NCBI RefSeq assembly: GCF_964355755.1
Contig: NC_092673.1
Coordinates: 34,917,648-34,981,647, forward strand
Length of the DNA: 64,000 nucleotides
Direction of reading: 5' to 3'
DNA from: Antedon mediterranea
Lineage: Eukaryota; Echinodermata; Crinoidea; Comatulida; Antedonidae
Both the position numbers and the translations under genes were made by a program. The notes beneath the pieces were generated by a model that worked only from the letters and a program-made list of their open reading frames with translations, was not told the DNA's origin and ran no database searches. The first letter of the stretch is position 1. Each line of letters opens with the position of its first letter. Positions 44,875 to 58,300 of this stretch are shown in pieces.

Positions 44875-45414
44875 ACAAAACTGAAGCTGATGTTGATGCC
44901 TTGTACCTCAAGGATAAGTTCCAAACTTTAAAATCTGAACTTAGCAATATCTATGAGGGTCAGTTTTACAAGTGGTTAAGATTCTGCCTGTTTGATAAGA
45001 TATGTGTGGAAGATTTTACCCGTGATGACGGTACAGGATTTTTTTTATTTAACGAACTTCAACGAACTGGTAAAATCACACCTTATAAATTTACTGTTCT
45101 GTTGGATATTGCAATTTTAACCGGTTTCAGGGAAGCTGAAGATCTGGTAATTCAGTATATGGTAGATGACAATGTTGAACCTAATGATGACGAAAGGTTG
45201 TCATTGTTTCGAAAACAACTTTTCCGGGCTTTAAGAGAAATTGGACAAAATGAGTTGAAGAAGGTTAATCATAATTATGATGTACTGATAAAATTAGAAT
45301 TGACAAATATTTGGGATGCTGTGCTAATACTAGAGAGGGAAAAACTCCTAAACACACCTGCACAAATAGATAAGTTTGCACATCTTCTTGGAAAATCCGC
45401 ACAGAGACTACTCG
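44875..45414 (+). CDS. NLR gene B exon 5: tandem DED-like pair 3
   Basis: The acceptor TTTTTGCAG/AC and donor CTCG/GTATGT keep phase 1. The exon encodes 180 residues, again two helical DED-like units. The first runs from FQTLKSELSNIYEGQFYKWL through LFNELQRTGKITPYKFTVLL. The second runs from LSLFRKQLFRALREIGQNEL through AVLILEREKLLNTPAQIDKF. It is far more diverged from exons 2 and 3 than they are from each other, so it is the older pair. It may bind different partners. The reading frame stays open beyond the donor until 45572. Retention of the intron would give a truncated signalling-only protein, but splicing is favoured because the next exon restores the frame. Confidence 0.75.
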
Positions 45415-45633
45415 GTATGTATTCTTCTTTTTTTTCTGTGTCAGTGCTTCGATATGAAACAGCTAGAGTTAAAAAGAAAACAATCATGGATGAAAAATGT
45501 TCACAAACTGGGTCATATTTCTCAAAATTTATTAAAAATTTCCCTTCCCTTATTCCTATTATTTCAGAATAAAGACTAGTCCAAGCACACTGTTCGATGT
45601 GATGTTCTAAAGATAATATTTTTTTTTATTTAG

Positions 45634-45681
45634 ATGCAGAATCGACTGAAAGAGTAATGAAGTTATCACCAATAGATAAAG
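45634..45681 (+). CDS. NLR gene B exon 6: short linker exon
   Basis: This 48-nt phase 1 exon (TTATTTAG/AT ... AAAG/GTAATG) encodes DAESTERVMKLSPIDK, homologous to exon 4. It links DED pair 3 to the NACHT exon; the split codon with 52301 becomes GCT (Ala). Recognition rests on splice sites, phase and similarity to exon 4. Confidence 0.65.
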
Positions 45682-45984
45682 GTAATGTTATAATAACATT
45701 GAGTGTTAATAATTTTAGCACAAAAAAAAAATATTTGAATTTAACAATTTTAGCACAAAAAAAAATGATATTTGAATTTATCCAATTGATTGTATCATTA
45801 AATTTGATTGTATATTATGTTTGATGTCACTTAGATCTAGAACATACTCTAATTGATTTTATCATTGATTGTATATTTTGGGTGGCATACAGCTGGGTAT
45901 AACTACAGAGAAGGTAAACTCTTTCCTAGACCAGAATCTTTAGATGGAGTTATGAATTTCTCCCAATGATTGGTTCCAATATTT
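45682..45984. other. Start of intron 6 of gene B
   Basis: AT-rich with a short duplication (AATTTTAGCACAAAAAAAAA at 45711 and again at 45748). No exon is visible. Confidence 0.45.
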
Positions 45985-47740
45985 CTAAACCTATTTGATA
46001 TTAAAGGACAGGACGGGCCAAATATTACCGATCAATTGGACGTACGTAATCGAAGAGAAAATGATGTATGGAATGAATATTTTGATAGTCCGGTTTCAAA
46101 TGATGAAATCAGTGAAGCCATACAGAATTTTAAGAATTGAAAGGCCACAGGCATAGATGGATTTCCATCGGAGTTCTTTAAATATAGCCCTGTAATCGGA
46201 TCTCCTTATTAAATTATTTAATCTAATTTTAATTACCGGGTAATTCCCACTTGAATGGGCTTCGTGTCTTATTGTCCCCATACACAAAAAGGGCTCTAGA
46301 AATGACCCAGAAACTATCGCGGTATTTCATTGCTCCCAGCCATGAATACAATTTTCTCGAAAATTATACTTAATAGACTTGAGTTTTGGGCAGAAACAGA
46401 AGAAATATTTTACCACGAACAGGGAGGGTTCCGTAAAGGGACGATAGATAACGTGTTCATGATCGATACTGTAATAAATACATTTTTCCACGTAAAAGGG
46501 GAAGGGTATACATTGCTTTTGTAGACTTTCAAAAGGCTTTTGACCTTATTAGTCATAAAAGGCCCCTACACAAATTGAAAATGTTTGGTATCATAGGAAA
46601 TATATATAATGTATTGAATTCAATGTACATGCAGATATTAAAATGCATGAGTAAAATCATCACTCGGGATCACAGAGTGGTTTAAATTTACAGCTGGGGT
46701 CCAACAGGGATCCTTACTGTCACCTTTTCTTTTTAAATTGTTTATATTCAGATTTAAGTGAACAATTAAATAGGGACGATGTACAAACTACATCTTGGAG
46801 AGTGTTATTTCAGTCACCTCTTATTTACAGATGACCTTGCCCTAGCAATACAGTATTTGGTTTACAAAAGAAACTAAACATGTTGTCTGTTTATTGCCGC
46901 ACGTGGGGTTTTAAGGTGAATATTGATAAAACTAAAATTATTGTTTTTAAACATGGAGGTTTTCTCAAAAAGACCGAAAAATGGTATTTTGAGGGGACTC
47001 AAGTTAATGTTGTCAATATGTTTAAATGCCTGGGCAGTATGTTGAGTTGTAGTAGTAACTGGTTGAAAGTCCAACAACATACAGCTTCTCAAGCCAACAA
47101 GGCACGCGCGATGTTTTGACTTCAAAAAGCCTACAAAGATTTGGTCATCTTCCCATTGATATTCTTTTAAAGATATTTGATTCTAAAATTCTCCCCATTT
47201 TATTACCGGATGTGAGTTATGGGGGTTTGAAGATAATATTCTAATTTAATGTTAAGTCCAATATTTTACATTATTATGTTTTACGTTTTTGTTGTACAAT
47301 CTGCTCTTTCACTTTGTATACTTATATGGTTAAATGAACTGAACTTAAATAGTAAGAAAAAATTTAATTTGATTATTAAGCAAGCAGGTAAAATTATATA
47401 ATAGGCACCGATGTTAAATTGTTAGAACACTTATGTAATGAAATGATGTTACTCACCCTGTCTTTGATACCCTTGTTACCTGCAGATCAGGTAGATTACT
47501 CCACCCCAATGTCAAAACAAACAGATTTAGAAACACATATATTCCATCAGCTATCAAGTTGTATAATAGAGATTTTAAACGCTAGTCCGCTTATTACTCA
47601 TGTTTCTGTTACATTTCTCTGTTTATTATTTATTTTAGTCTTGTAATTTATGTTATATTCATACTAACTTGAGTGTACCTAAGGAACCATATCTCATAAC
47701 TGTATATTTTTGCCGTTTTATCGTATCGTATCGTAATAAT
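45985..47740 (+). pseudogene. Degenerate LINE remnants in intron 6
   Basis: Many frameshifts and stops, but reverse transcriptase words survive: KATGIDGFPSEFFKYSP (46142), PIHKKGSRNDPE (46280), LPAMNTIFSKIILNRLEF (46333), GGFRKGTIDNVFM (46425), VDFQKAFDLISHK (46522) and FTDDLALAIQ (46830). A separate C-terminal scrap with RLLHPNVKTNRFRNTYIP lies near 47494-47570, and an ATCGT-type tail near 47716-47732. At least two LINE insertions are mixed here. All are inactive. Confidence 0.7.
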
Positions 47741-48290
47741 TCTGCCGCTATGCCTTGCGAATTCCAAAGACAGCTCCAAACCCTGCAGTTAGAGGTGAAC
47801 TTGAAAGAAATACTTTCTTGCTAACAAGAATTATTATTAGTATCAACTATTGGCTGTATATTTTATTGTTGTGTCCAAGTAGATATTTATGGCAGTGCTA
47901 TAATTTTCCATATAACAAGGCACAACGAGGACAAACTCAACAATTCTCCGCCCTGCATTACACGTTTCAAAATCATTTAAGCAATATGTTTATTTCCAAT
48001 TTTTCTATTCACAATTACCCTACACGTTCTAGAACAGATATTCACATACCTATCCACAACACCAATTATTTTCAAAAAACAGTACTGTATTAGATACTCT
48101 GGTTCATCAATGATGAACAGTCTACCTCCCCCAATTACAAATGCTGTACTTCATTTTCCAACAAATTAAAACGACACCCAATGTTAAACGACACCCAATG
48201 TTAAACGACACCCAATGTTAAACTATTAAAAGATAACAATCGAATGTCGCAATTTGATTTTTGCTGCTGTACTTTGATCTTCTGTGGTTT
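47741..48290 (+). pseudogene. LINE C-terminal scraps
   Basis: The sequence AVRGELERNTFLLTRIIIS (47785) and the later FSIHNYPTRSRTDIHIPIHN with SMMNSLPPPITN resemble C-termini of two LINE types. A small tandem repeat (AAACGACACCCAATGTT, three copies, 48169-48222) follows. No intact domain. Confidence 0.5.
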
Positions 48291-48653
48291 TGAGTTTTAT
48301 TTACTGATACTACAAACTGATTGATTTTTTATTTATTTCAAGATACACACATCTTCTCAGGATTATTTTTAGTAAAGCCATTGTTTCAACCAAGGAAGTC
48401 CTTTGTTTCAGAGAAGTTTACTAATAGCATTGGAATGTAGGTTCTTTGTTCTCAGATGATTCAAAATGTTGCAGCTAATGAACAGTTCGTTTCTCTTTGC
48501 TGTTTTGGCTTCAGCAATGTGTGTTATACGTATTAAAACAACGTATAAACCAACAATTGATGATGAATTCACACCCATTATGAATCGCCTGACAAAAGAC
48601 AACTGGACATCTCCTACTTTATAAATCCTGACAACTTATCAATTAAATCTCCA
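48291..48653. other. Probable 5' region of the following LINE
   Basis: Unique sequence preceding the LINE frame. No host exon is visible. A short frame (DDEFTPIMNRLTKDNW) occurs at 48556-48605 in a different phase and ends in a stop; it may be LINE leader sequence with a frameshift. Confidence 0.35.
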
Positions 48654-51600
48654 ATATGCCAACTACTTGCACTTTCCAAGAAAACCACCACACTTTGTCG
48701 ATTAAAGAAGCAAAATCTGATCAAACTGAGTATCCTTATTATGATTGCTGGTGATGTTGCATCAAATCCTGGACCTGTTAACCAACAAGCACAAAATGAC
48801 TTCAATTTAAACTGTTTCAAAAAACGAGGCTTACATTTTGTACACCTCAATATTCGTTCGCTACTTCCAAAAATTTCAGAACTCCGTTTACTAGCTCAAC
48901 AAACCAAAGCGGCAGTATTAGCATTATCTGAAACTTGGTTAGACAACAGTGTAACAGATGCTGAAGTAGAGATTCAAGGTTATACAATCACAAGGAAAGA
49001 CAGAAATCGAAATGGAGGAGGAGTGTGTATCTACATAAGAAATGATGTATCGTTCAATACAAAACCTGAAATGAATATTGACAGTCTAGAATCAATTTGG
49101 ATTGATATATTGCTACCCAAGTCGAAACCTATTGCTGTTGGATGTTTTTATCGCCCTCCCACTTGTAAAGCATTTTTTGAAAACTTAGAGTCATCCTTCT
49201 TAAACTTAAGATCTGATTGTGAATTGTATCTTTTAGGTGATTTTAATATTAATTTTAATAGTCAAGATGAACCACTATTGAAAAGGTATAAAGATGTATT
49301 AAGTTTATTTAATTGTTCTCAAATTATAGACATCCCTACTAGAATAACCGATACTACAGCTACTACTCTTGATCATATAATTACCAATTCAAAAGAAAAA
49401 ATATTACAATATGGTACTTTAAATGTTGGTCTAAGTGATCACTTGATCACATATTGTACCCGTAAAATATGGAGATGTCAAATTAACAGACATAATACAA
49501 TACGTATTCGTAGCATGAGACATTACAATAAGGAGTCTTTGCTTAACAAACTTGCTAATGTTAATTGGGAGTCAACTTTATCATGTAACAAAGTAAATGA
49601 GGCTTGGTTTAAGTTTAAAACTGTATTTGTAGGTGTCATTGACGAAATAGCTCCTGTGAAAGAAGTTAGAATTAAATGTAGAACTGAACCTTGGATGAAT
49701 GATAATATCCTTCTGGATATTCGTCAAAGAGACAAACACCTATTTTTATTTAAGAAATTCCATTGTAAAGACATGTACTCTAAATATTGTAAATTAAGAA
49801 ATAAGATACAAAGAGAAAGCTAAGTTAAGAAAGCTAAATCAGAATATCTCAAAACTAAGATTGAGGAAAACAAGGGTAATCCCAAAAAACTTTGGCAAAC
49901 CCTAAAATCTACAGGTTTTAGTCAACAAAGTAAATCTCAAAATACAATTGTACTTAATAATAATGGTCATCCATGCACTGAACCATTTTCTGTAGCTAAT
50001 CTCTTCAACAAATTTTTCACTAATGTTGCTTCTTTGTTAACTGATAAATTACCAAATTGTAATAATATATTTGGTGTTAATACTACACCCTTCAAACAAT
50101 ACTATAAGAACAAAGGGATAAAGAAGAACAGTTTCGTTTTACAAACTATATCTAATGATTTTGTACTTGACCAACTAAATTCTTTAAATCCTAGCAAAAG
50201 TACAGGACTTGATAACATTCCTGCTAGATTTCTTAAGGATGGAGCTAATATTATTGTTCAGCCAATAACACATATTGTTAATTTATCATTATCTCTAAAG
50301 GTTTTTCCTAATGATATGAAATTTGCTAAGGTCACACCATTATTTAAAAAGAACAATAGGCAGGAAGTTAGTAATTATAGACCTATTAGCATCTTACCAG
50401 TAATATCTAAGATAATCGAAAAAGCTGTTTTTGTACAATTACATAACTATCTCAATGAAAACAATGTAATTAATGATTTTCAATCAGGTTTTAGAGGAAA
50501 TTATTCTACTGATACTGCCTTAATTAATTTAACCGATCATATAAGATCTGAAATATCTAAAGGTAACTTTACAGGTTTGGTGGTCCTTGACATACAAAAG
50601 GCTTTTGATACAGTCAACCATCAGATATTATTGCAAAAACTGGTTCATATGGGCATTGATAAAGATTCTTTATTATGGTTTGAATCATATTTGAAAGATC
50701 GCAAACAAATTAGATCAGTAAATGGCGTTCAGTCTCAACCATGTACTATATCTAGCGGAGTTCCGCAAGGTAGCATTTTAGGACCTCTTTTATTCATATG
50801 CTACATGAATGACATCCCAATTAGTGTAAATTGCAATATTATGTTATATGCTGATGATACAATATTGTTGTCTTCTGGTAATGATATTAGACAAATAGCT
50901 AATGATTTAAGTTCAAACCTGGAATCATGTAACAACTGGCTTATAAACAACAAACTATCATTACATCCTGATAAAACTGAATCAATATTGTTCGGTACTA
51001 AAAGAAAACTTAAGAATGTTCATGATTTTGCTGTTATGTTTAAAAATAAGTTGATATGTAAGAAGAATATGATCTCATATCTTGGTTGTTTGCTTGATGA
51101 AGACCTGTCTGGAGAATCTATGGTTCAAAAAGTTCTTAGTAAGACTAATTCAAGACTTAAATTTTTGTATAGACATTCTGCATGTCTAAATTTCTTTTCT
51201 CGTAAAATTCTATGTTCGGCACTGATTACTTGTCACTTTGACTATGCATGTTGCTCCTGGTTTTCCGGTGTTTCTAAAAAACTTAAACAAAGACTCCAAA
51301 CCAGTCAAAATAAAGTTGCTAGGTTTATATTAAATAAAAATAATCGTGCACATATTGGTAAAGACGAACTGAACCAAATCGGTCAATTATGTCTAGAGGA
51401 TAGAATTTGCCAACTCAAACTTAATCATGTTCATAAGATTTTTTATGGAAAATCAGTACATTATTTGACTGAAAAGTTTCAAAGAGTTTCATCTAACCAC
51501 CATTATATGACTAGAAGTAGTGTCAATGGTTTTTCAGTTCCTAAATCTGATAGTCAGATATCTAAAACGTTTTATTATAAAGGCATGGAATAACCTACCT

Positions 51601-51675
51601 CATTCCATTCAACAAATAGAAAACAAATTTAATTTTAAGAAAAATGTTAAATCACATTTCTGTTCTACCAAATAA
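48654..51675 (+). mobile_element. Nearly intact LINE (endonuclease-reverse transcriptase) with N-terminal 2A-like motif
   Basis: The frame carries GDVASNPGP at 48750-48776, close to the 2A self-processing consensus D-V/I-E-x-N-P-G-P but with Ala for Glu. Next come the endonuclease motifs LHFVHLNIRSLLPK, LALSETWLD, NGGGVCIYIR, LLGDFNINF and LSDHLITY. An in-frame TAA lies at 49821-49823. The reverse transcriptase motifs are STGLDNIPARFLK, NYRPISILPVISKIIEK, LDIQKAFDTVNHQ, GVPQGSILGPLLF and LYADDTILL. The frame before and after the TAA is the same, so this is a single nonsense change. A frameshift at about 51570-51585 precedes the true C-terminus (AWNNLPHSIQQIENKFN, ending at 51675). The 3' tail is an AATCA-type repeat (51925-51947). 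It sits in intron 6 of gene B in the gene's own orientation. Confidence 0.85.
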
Positions 51676-52300
51676 TTGTATAAGTCAATCATAATCTTTA
51701 ATTTATTTTGTTTTTTATATTATTGTTTTTGTAATATTTACGTGTTTAATGCAATACTTTGTAATGTTTATATTTTTTATTTTAGATTGTAAAAGGATCC
51801 CAATGGAAATAAGCTGATAAGCTTTTTGGGCTATCCTGGAAAGTCTTTTATAAATGTATTATTTGTAATGTCCGTAATTTATGTAATCACTTTGTATGTA
51901 TTTTTTATGATGATTTTCCAAATAAATTCAAATCAAATCAAATCATTATGCCTTCCTCCATAGGCTCTTTTCTTTTGTCCATCCAACAATCATCATGACC
52001 TTTATTATTTTACCATTATCATTTCTGTTCTATTTTGTTGTATTGTATTGCTATGGAGGAAAATAAATGTCTTTTGAAATGAAATGAAAAACGTGCTGGG
52101 CGTTACAAATAAAATGTGTTCTTTGTGCATATCGTTTCAGCCAGAGATGTAAGGATATTGACCTACAAAACTGGCGAGACTTTATATTTATATTTTCTAT
52201 ATATAAACACATTAGGCAATGAAATATATAAAACTTTGATAAAAAAGATGCCTTATCATTTCTCTTTACTAACTTGAAACTTACTAATTGTATTTAACAG
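51676..52300. other. LINE 3' UTR, a second LINE tail, and the end of intron 6
   Basis: 51676-51947 is the 3' UTR and tail of the preceding LINE. 51948-52088 is the end of another LINE (tail TTGAAATGAAATGAAAA). 52089-52300 is intron sequence ending in a good acceptor, TTGTATTTAACAG/CT. Confidence 0.55.
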
Positions 52301-55300
52301 CTATAAAGATGTTTCTGAAAGAACAACAACAACAATCATATCAAGATATGAACCTAATGGGAACAGCAGTTTTTAATGAAGAACACAAAGTTAACATTGC
52401 AGACGTATTCACAGATCTCAAGTTACTTCAATCTACAAAATTAAAACAAGTTGACCAAGCAAAAAGACGGCAAGATGCTAAACCAACAAATTTAGTATAT
52501 GTGTTGAAGATGATAAAATATAGAAGTTCATGTAAAGTTCTAATAACAGGTAAAGGGGGGATGGGAAAGACAACTGTTCTCAGATACATTACATATAACT
52601 GGGCTAATGATAAGGATGATACATTTTCTGACAAAGTATTGTTTCTGTTAAATATCAGAGACATAAAGGAAGGAAAGACGATCATAGATACTATTGTAGA
52701 TGACATTAACCTTGAAAAAATTCCTAAATCTGTAAAAGAAAAATCCAAAAAAGATCCTAAAGAATTGATTAAAACATTCATGATAGAAAATGAGAATGAA
52801 ATAGTTATACTATTAGATGGATTAGATGAGTTAAAGCAAGGTGCTAAAAAACCATTACAATTATTGAAATTTAAATCTGACTATAAATATACCACAATAA
52901 TAACATCACGGCCTGAAAATATTACAGCATTTGTTGAAAACTGTAATTTCCATGTTGAAGCTAATGGATTTAGTGAAGAAAGTATGAAGCTTTATATTCA
53001 GAAATATTTCAAAGAAAATCCTAAATTAGGAAAAATGTTAATAAATAAATTGAATTTTAATTCAGAAAATAATTCTGATTCAGAGGATTCAAATTTAAAA
53101 GATTCTGATCCCAAAATTTCAGATTTAGAAGATTCAAGTTCTGAGCATTCCGATTCAGTAGACAAATATCCAGATTCATTCAGAAATATAGATATAATTG
53201 AACTGTGTTCATCTCCTTTATTATTACTTCTAATTTGTAGCATTTGGGAAGAATCAAGAAAGCTTCCCAATGATTTGCCAGATCTTTTCAAAGAACTAAT
53301 TTGTTGCATTTTAAATCAATATTTATCCAAAATAAATAGTCAAGGGAAGAAATCTGCAATTGCAAATTTTGAACAAATTCAAGGTGATTATAAAACTGCT
53401 ATCCTAGCATTAGGCCAATGTATTTATGAACGACTAAAAACAAATGAACTGATAATTGACAAGTCTAATTTCACAAATATGTGTGATGATAAATCAATAG
53501 TGGACTTGGCACTCAAAATTGGATTTGTTTACAAAAAGCCACCTCTTAATAAAAGAGATAAAAAAGAGATGTTTTCTCCCCCACACAAGCTAGTTTCGGA
53601 GGCATTAGCAGGGTTTTACCTTTCTGATAAGTGTCATTCAGATGATTTGAAGGAGAAAGAGTGTGACATGATAATATCTAATAAACATCTACATATGACA
53701 ATCATATTCACTATAGGATTCCTAGGTGCTGATGCTGGTAGATTAATGAAACATTGGTTGAAGGTAAAAGCTTCAAACTTGTATTCACTAGCAAAATATT
53801 TCAAATATGTAAAGGCAGAACATGAACCTTCTGTAATAGAAGAATTGGAAGCAAAGATATCAAGTGATAATGTACTTAAAGAAACATGTTTAGAAATGTC
53901 CAATTCATTTAGATGTGCTTTGGGTTATATTAACCCCTTGGGTGAGAAAATAGCAACATCACAAATGCAATTGGTACAACTTATGAGCAGATGTTATGGT
54001 TTTTTGAATGAACAGTGGAATTCAGTAATTATGGAGGAAAGACCCACTAAACCATCTACAGAATTTTGTACTATGGTAGTTCATTTCTTAATATTCATGT
54101 ATTCACCAATAAGTGACGATGAAAAAGTAGTTAAAATAAAATCATTAGTAGAAGACAATGAGATTGATGCTATTGAAACTATAATGAACACATTTCAATT
54201 TCAATATGGCTTTAAAAATATTTCATTTGATAAATCACAGAGTCCTAATTTCTTGATACATTGTTTGAAATATTCACACAACCTGAAAAATATCTATTTT
54301 AAACCTGAGAGTCTAACCATTATTACATTAATCCAGATTCTTGAAAATATCTTGCCACTTGACCTAACGCTTCATATTGAAAAGAATGATTTAAGTAATA
54401 TTGATGTTGTTTCACTTTCTAGGTTGGTGAATCTAGTTGAGAAGTTTACATTTAGACACTGTAACCTATCAGTTGATCACCTAAATGCTCTTATAAATTT
54501 CTGTTATGAACATGGTAAGATATTAACATGGGATACGTTGAGTTTAAGTAGGATTAACCTAGCTTCTATTGAAGGATCACAATTGGCTTGTTTATTAAAA
54601 TTCTCTCCAAAATTAAAAGCACTTAAAATGATTAATTGCCATCTCTCAGCTAGTATTATAAAAGATTTATTGAAGGAATGTGATAGAAACAAGGTGGTAT
54701 TGAAGCCTGACATGTTTCATCTAAAGGGAAACAATCTTTCAGAAATTGACGGTGCTTCACTGTTTCGGTTGGTGAATCTTAATCCTTCACAGGATTTTGT
54801 CGGTGATTATGTCAATAAACATTTGTATGATACTTATTTTGAATTTAGTGATTATAGCATGTCCGTTGATAACCTACGAGGTCTTGCAGATGCCTGTTAT
54901 GAACATGGTAGTATGTTGACATGGAAAGAGTTGAGTTTAAGTGGGATTAACCTGTCTTCAATTGAAGGATCAAAAATAGCTTGTTTATTAAAATTCTCTC
55001 CAGAACTAAAATATCTTGATATGAGTAATTGCCTTCTCTCGGGTAGTATTATAATAGATTTATTGAATGAATGTGAAAAAATAAATGTGGTATTGAAACC
55101 TGGTATGCTGGATCTAAAGGGAAACAATCTTTCAAATATTGATTGTGTTTCCCTATCTAGGTTGGTGGACCTAATGTTTATAGTTTACACGTTTGAATGG
55201 TGTGATTACAGTCTGTCAGTTGATAACTTAAGAGGTCTTGCAGATGCCTGTTATGAACATGGTAGGATATTGACATGGGAAAAGTTGAATTTAAGTGGAA

Positions 55301-58300
55301 TTAACCTAGCTTCAATTAGAGGATCCAAATTAGCTTGTTTATTAAAATTCTCTCCACAACTACGACGTCTTGACATGAGTAATTGCCTCAATCTCTCGGG
55401 TAGTATTATAAAAGATTTATTGAATGAATGTGATAAAAACAATGTAGTATTGAAACCTGGAATGCTTGATCTAAAGGGAAATAATCTTTCAGGTATTGAT
55501 GGCAGTACACTATTTAGGTTGGTAGATTCAAATTGTATAAACTATTCTACTTTTAAATGGTATGATTATAGCCTGTCAGTTGACAACCTAAAAGGTCTTG
55601 TAAATGACTGTAATGAACATGGTAGGATATTGAAATGGAAAGAGTTGAGTTTAAGTGGGATTAACCTAGATTCAATTGAAGGATCAAAATTAGCTTGTTT
55701 ATTAAATTTCTCCCCACAACTAGAACATCTTGATATGAGTAATTGTCATCTCTCAGGTAGTATTATAAAAGATTTATTGAATGAATGTGATAAAATCAAT
55801 GTGGTATTGAAACCTCACATGCTGTATTTAAAGGGAAACAATCTTTCGGAAATTGATGATAGTACACGCTTTAGGTTGGTTGATCTAATTGATATGGATG
55901 ATGACACTTTTAAATGGTGTGATTATAGCCTGTCAGTTGATAACTTAAGAGGTCTTGCAGATGCCTCTTATGAGCATGGTAGAATATTGACATGGGAAAA
56001 GTTGAATTTAAGTAGGATTAACCTATCTTCAATTAGAGGATCAAAATTAGCTTGTTTATTAAAATTTTCTCCACAACTACGACATCTTGATATGAGTAAT
56101 TGCCATCTCTCAGTTAGTATTATAAAAGATTTATTGAATGAATGTGATAAAAACAATGTAGTATTGAAACCTGGCATGCTTGATCTAAAGGGAAACAATC
56201 TTTCAGGTATTGATGGTGTTTCCCTATCTAGGTTGCTGGACCTAATGTGTAAAGTTTACACTTTTATATGGTGTGATTATAGCCTGTCAGTTGACAACCT
56301 AAAAGGTCTTGTAAATGACTGTAATGAACATGGTAGGATATTGACATGGAAAGAGTTGAGTTTAAGTGGGATTAACCTAGATTCAATTGAAGGATCAAAA
56401 TTAGCTTGTTTATTAAAATTCTCCCCACAACTAGAACGTCTTGATATGAGGAATTGTCATCTCTCAGGTAGTATGATAAAAGATTTATTGAATGCATGTG
56501 ATAAAATCAATGTGGTATTGAAACCTCACATGCTGTATTTAAAGAGAAACAATCTTTGGGAAATTGATGGTAGTACACTCTTTAGGTTGGTTGATCTAAT
56601 TGATATGGATTATGACACTTTTAAATGGTGTGATTATAGCATGTCAGTTGATAACCTAAGATGTCTTGCAGATGCCTGTTATGAGCATGGTAGTATGTTG
56701 ACATGGGAAAAGATGAGTTTAAGTGGAATTAACCTAGCTTCTATTGAAGGATTACAATTGGCTTGTTTATTAAAATTCTCTCCACAACTACAACATCTTG
56801 ATATGAGTAATTGCCATTTCTCGGGTAGTATTATAAAAGATTTATTGAAGGAATGTGATAAAAACAATGTGGTATTGAAACCTGGCATGCTTGATCTAAA
56901 GGGAAACAATCTTTCAGAAATTGATGGTGCTTCACTGTTTCGGTTGGTGAATCTTAATCCTTCACAGGATTTTGTCGATGATTATGTTTATGGACATTTG
57001 TATGATGATGCTTATTTTGAATTTAGTGATTATAGCCTGTCAGTTGATAACCTAAGAGGTCTTGCAGATGCCTGTTATGAACATGGTAGTATGTTGACAT
57101 GGGAAAAGTTGAGTTTAAGTAGGATTAACCTAGCTTCTATTGAAGGATCACAATTGGCTTGTTTATTAAAATTCTCTCCAAAATTAAAAGCACTTAACAT
57201 GAGTAATTGCCATCTCTCAGGTAGTATTATTAAAGATTTATTGAATGAATGTGATAAAAACAATGTGGTATTGAAACCTGGCATGTTTCATCTAAAGGGA
57301 AACAATCTTTCAGAAATTGATGGTGCTTCACTGTTTCGGTTGGTGAATCTTAATCCTTCACAGGATTTTGTCGGTGATTATGTTTATGGACATTTGTATG
57401 ATGCTCATTTTGAATTTATTGATTATAGCCTGTCAGTTGATAACCTACGAGGTCTTGCGGATGCCTGTTATGAACATGGTAGGTTATTAACATTGGCAAA
57501 GTTGAATTTAAGTTGGATTAACCTAGCTTCAATAGAAGGATCAAACATAGCTTGTTTATTAAAATTCTCTCCACAACTAAAACATCTTGATATGAGTAAT
57601 TGCCATCTCGCAGGTAGTATTATAAAAGATTTATTGAATGAATGTGATAAAAGCAATGTTTTATTGAAACCTGGCATGTTTGATCTACGCGGAAACAATC
57701 TTTCAGATATTGATGGTGTTTCACTTTTTACGCTAGTGGATCTTAATTGCATAAAGTATTTTGCTTCTTATTGTTGGTGTTATTATCACTTATCAGTTGA
57801 TAACCTAAAACGTCTTGTAGAAACATGGGATAAACATGGTAGGATATTGATATGTGAAGAGATGAATTTTAGTGGGCTTGACCTGTCTTCAATTGAAGGA
57901 TCAAAATTAGCTTGTTTATTAAAATTCTCTCCACAACTAAAACATCTTGATATGAGTAATTGCCATCTCTCAGGTAGTATTATAAAAGATTTATTGAATG
58001 AATGTGATAAAAAGAATGTTGTATTAAAACCTCAATTGCTTGATCTAAATGGAAATAATCTTTCAGATATTGATGGTAGTACACTATTTAGGTTGATGGA
58101 TCTAATTTATATAAATTGTTCCAATTTTACATGGTGTGATTATAGCCTGTCAGTAGATACCCTTAGAGGTCATATAGATGCCTGTTGTGAACATGGTAGG
58201 ATATTGAATTGGAAGTGGTTGAATTTAAGTGGGATTAACCTATCTTCAATTGAAGGATCAAAATTAGCTTGTTTATTGAAATTTTCTCCAGAACTACAAC

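Noticed and set aside
45415-45572. Extension of exon 5 to the stop at 45572
   Set aside because: A good donor at 45415 joins in phase to exon 6, and the extension has low-complexity Phe/Ser and Lys content. It is kept only as a possible intron-retention product.
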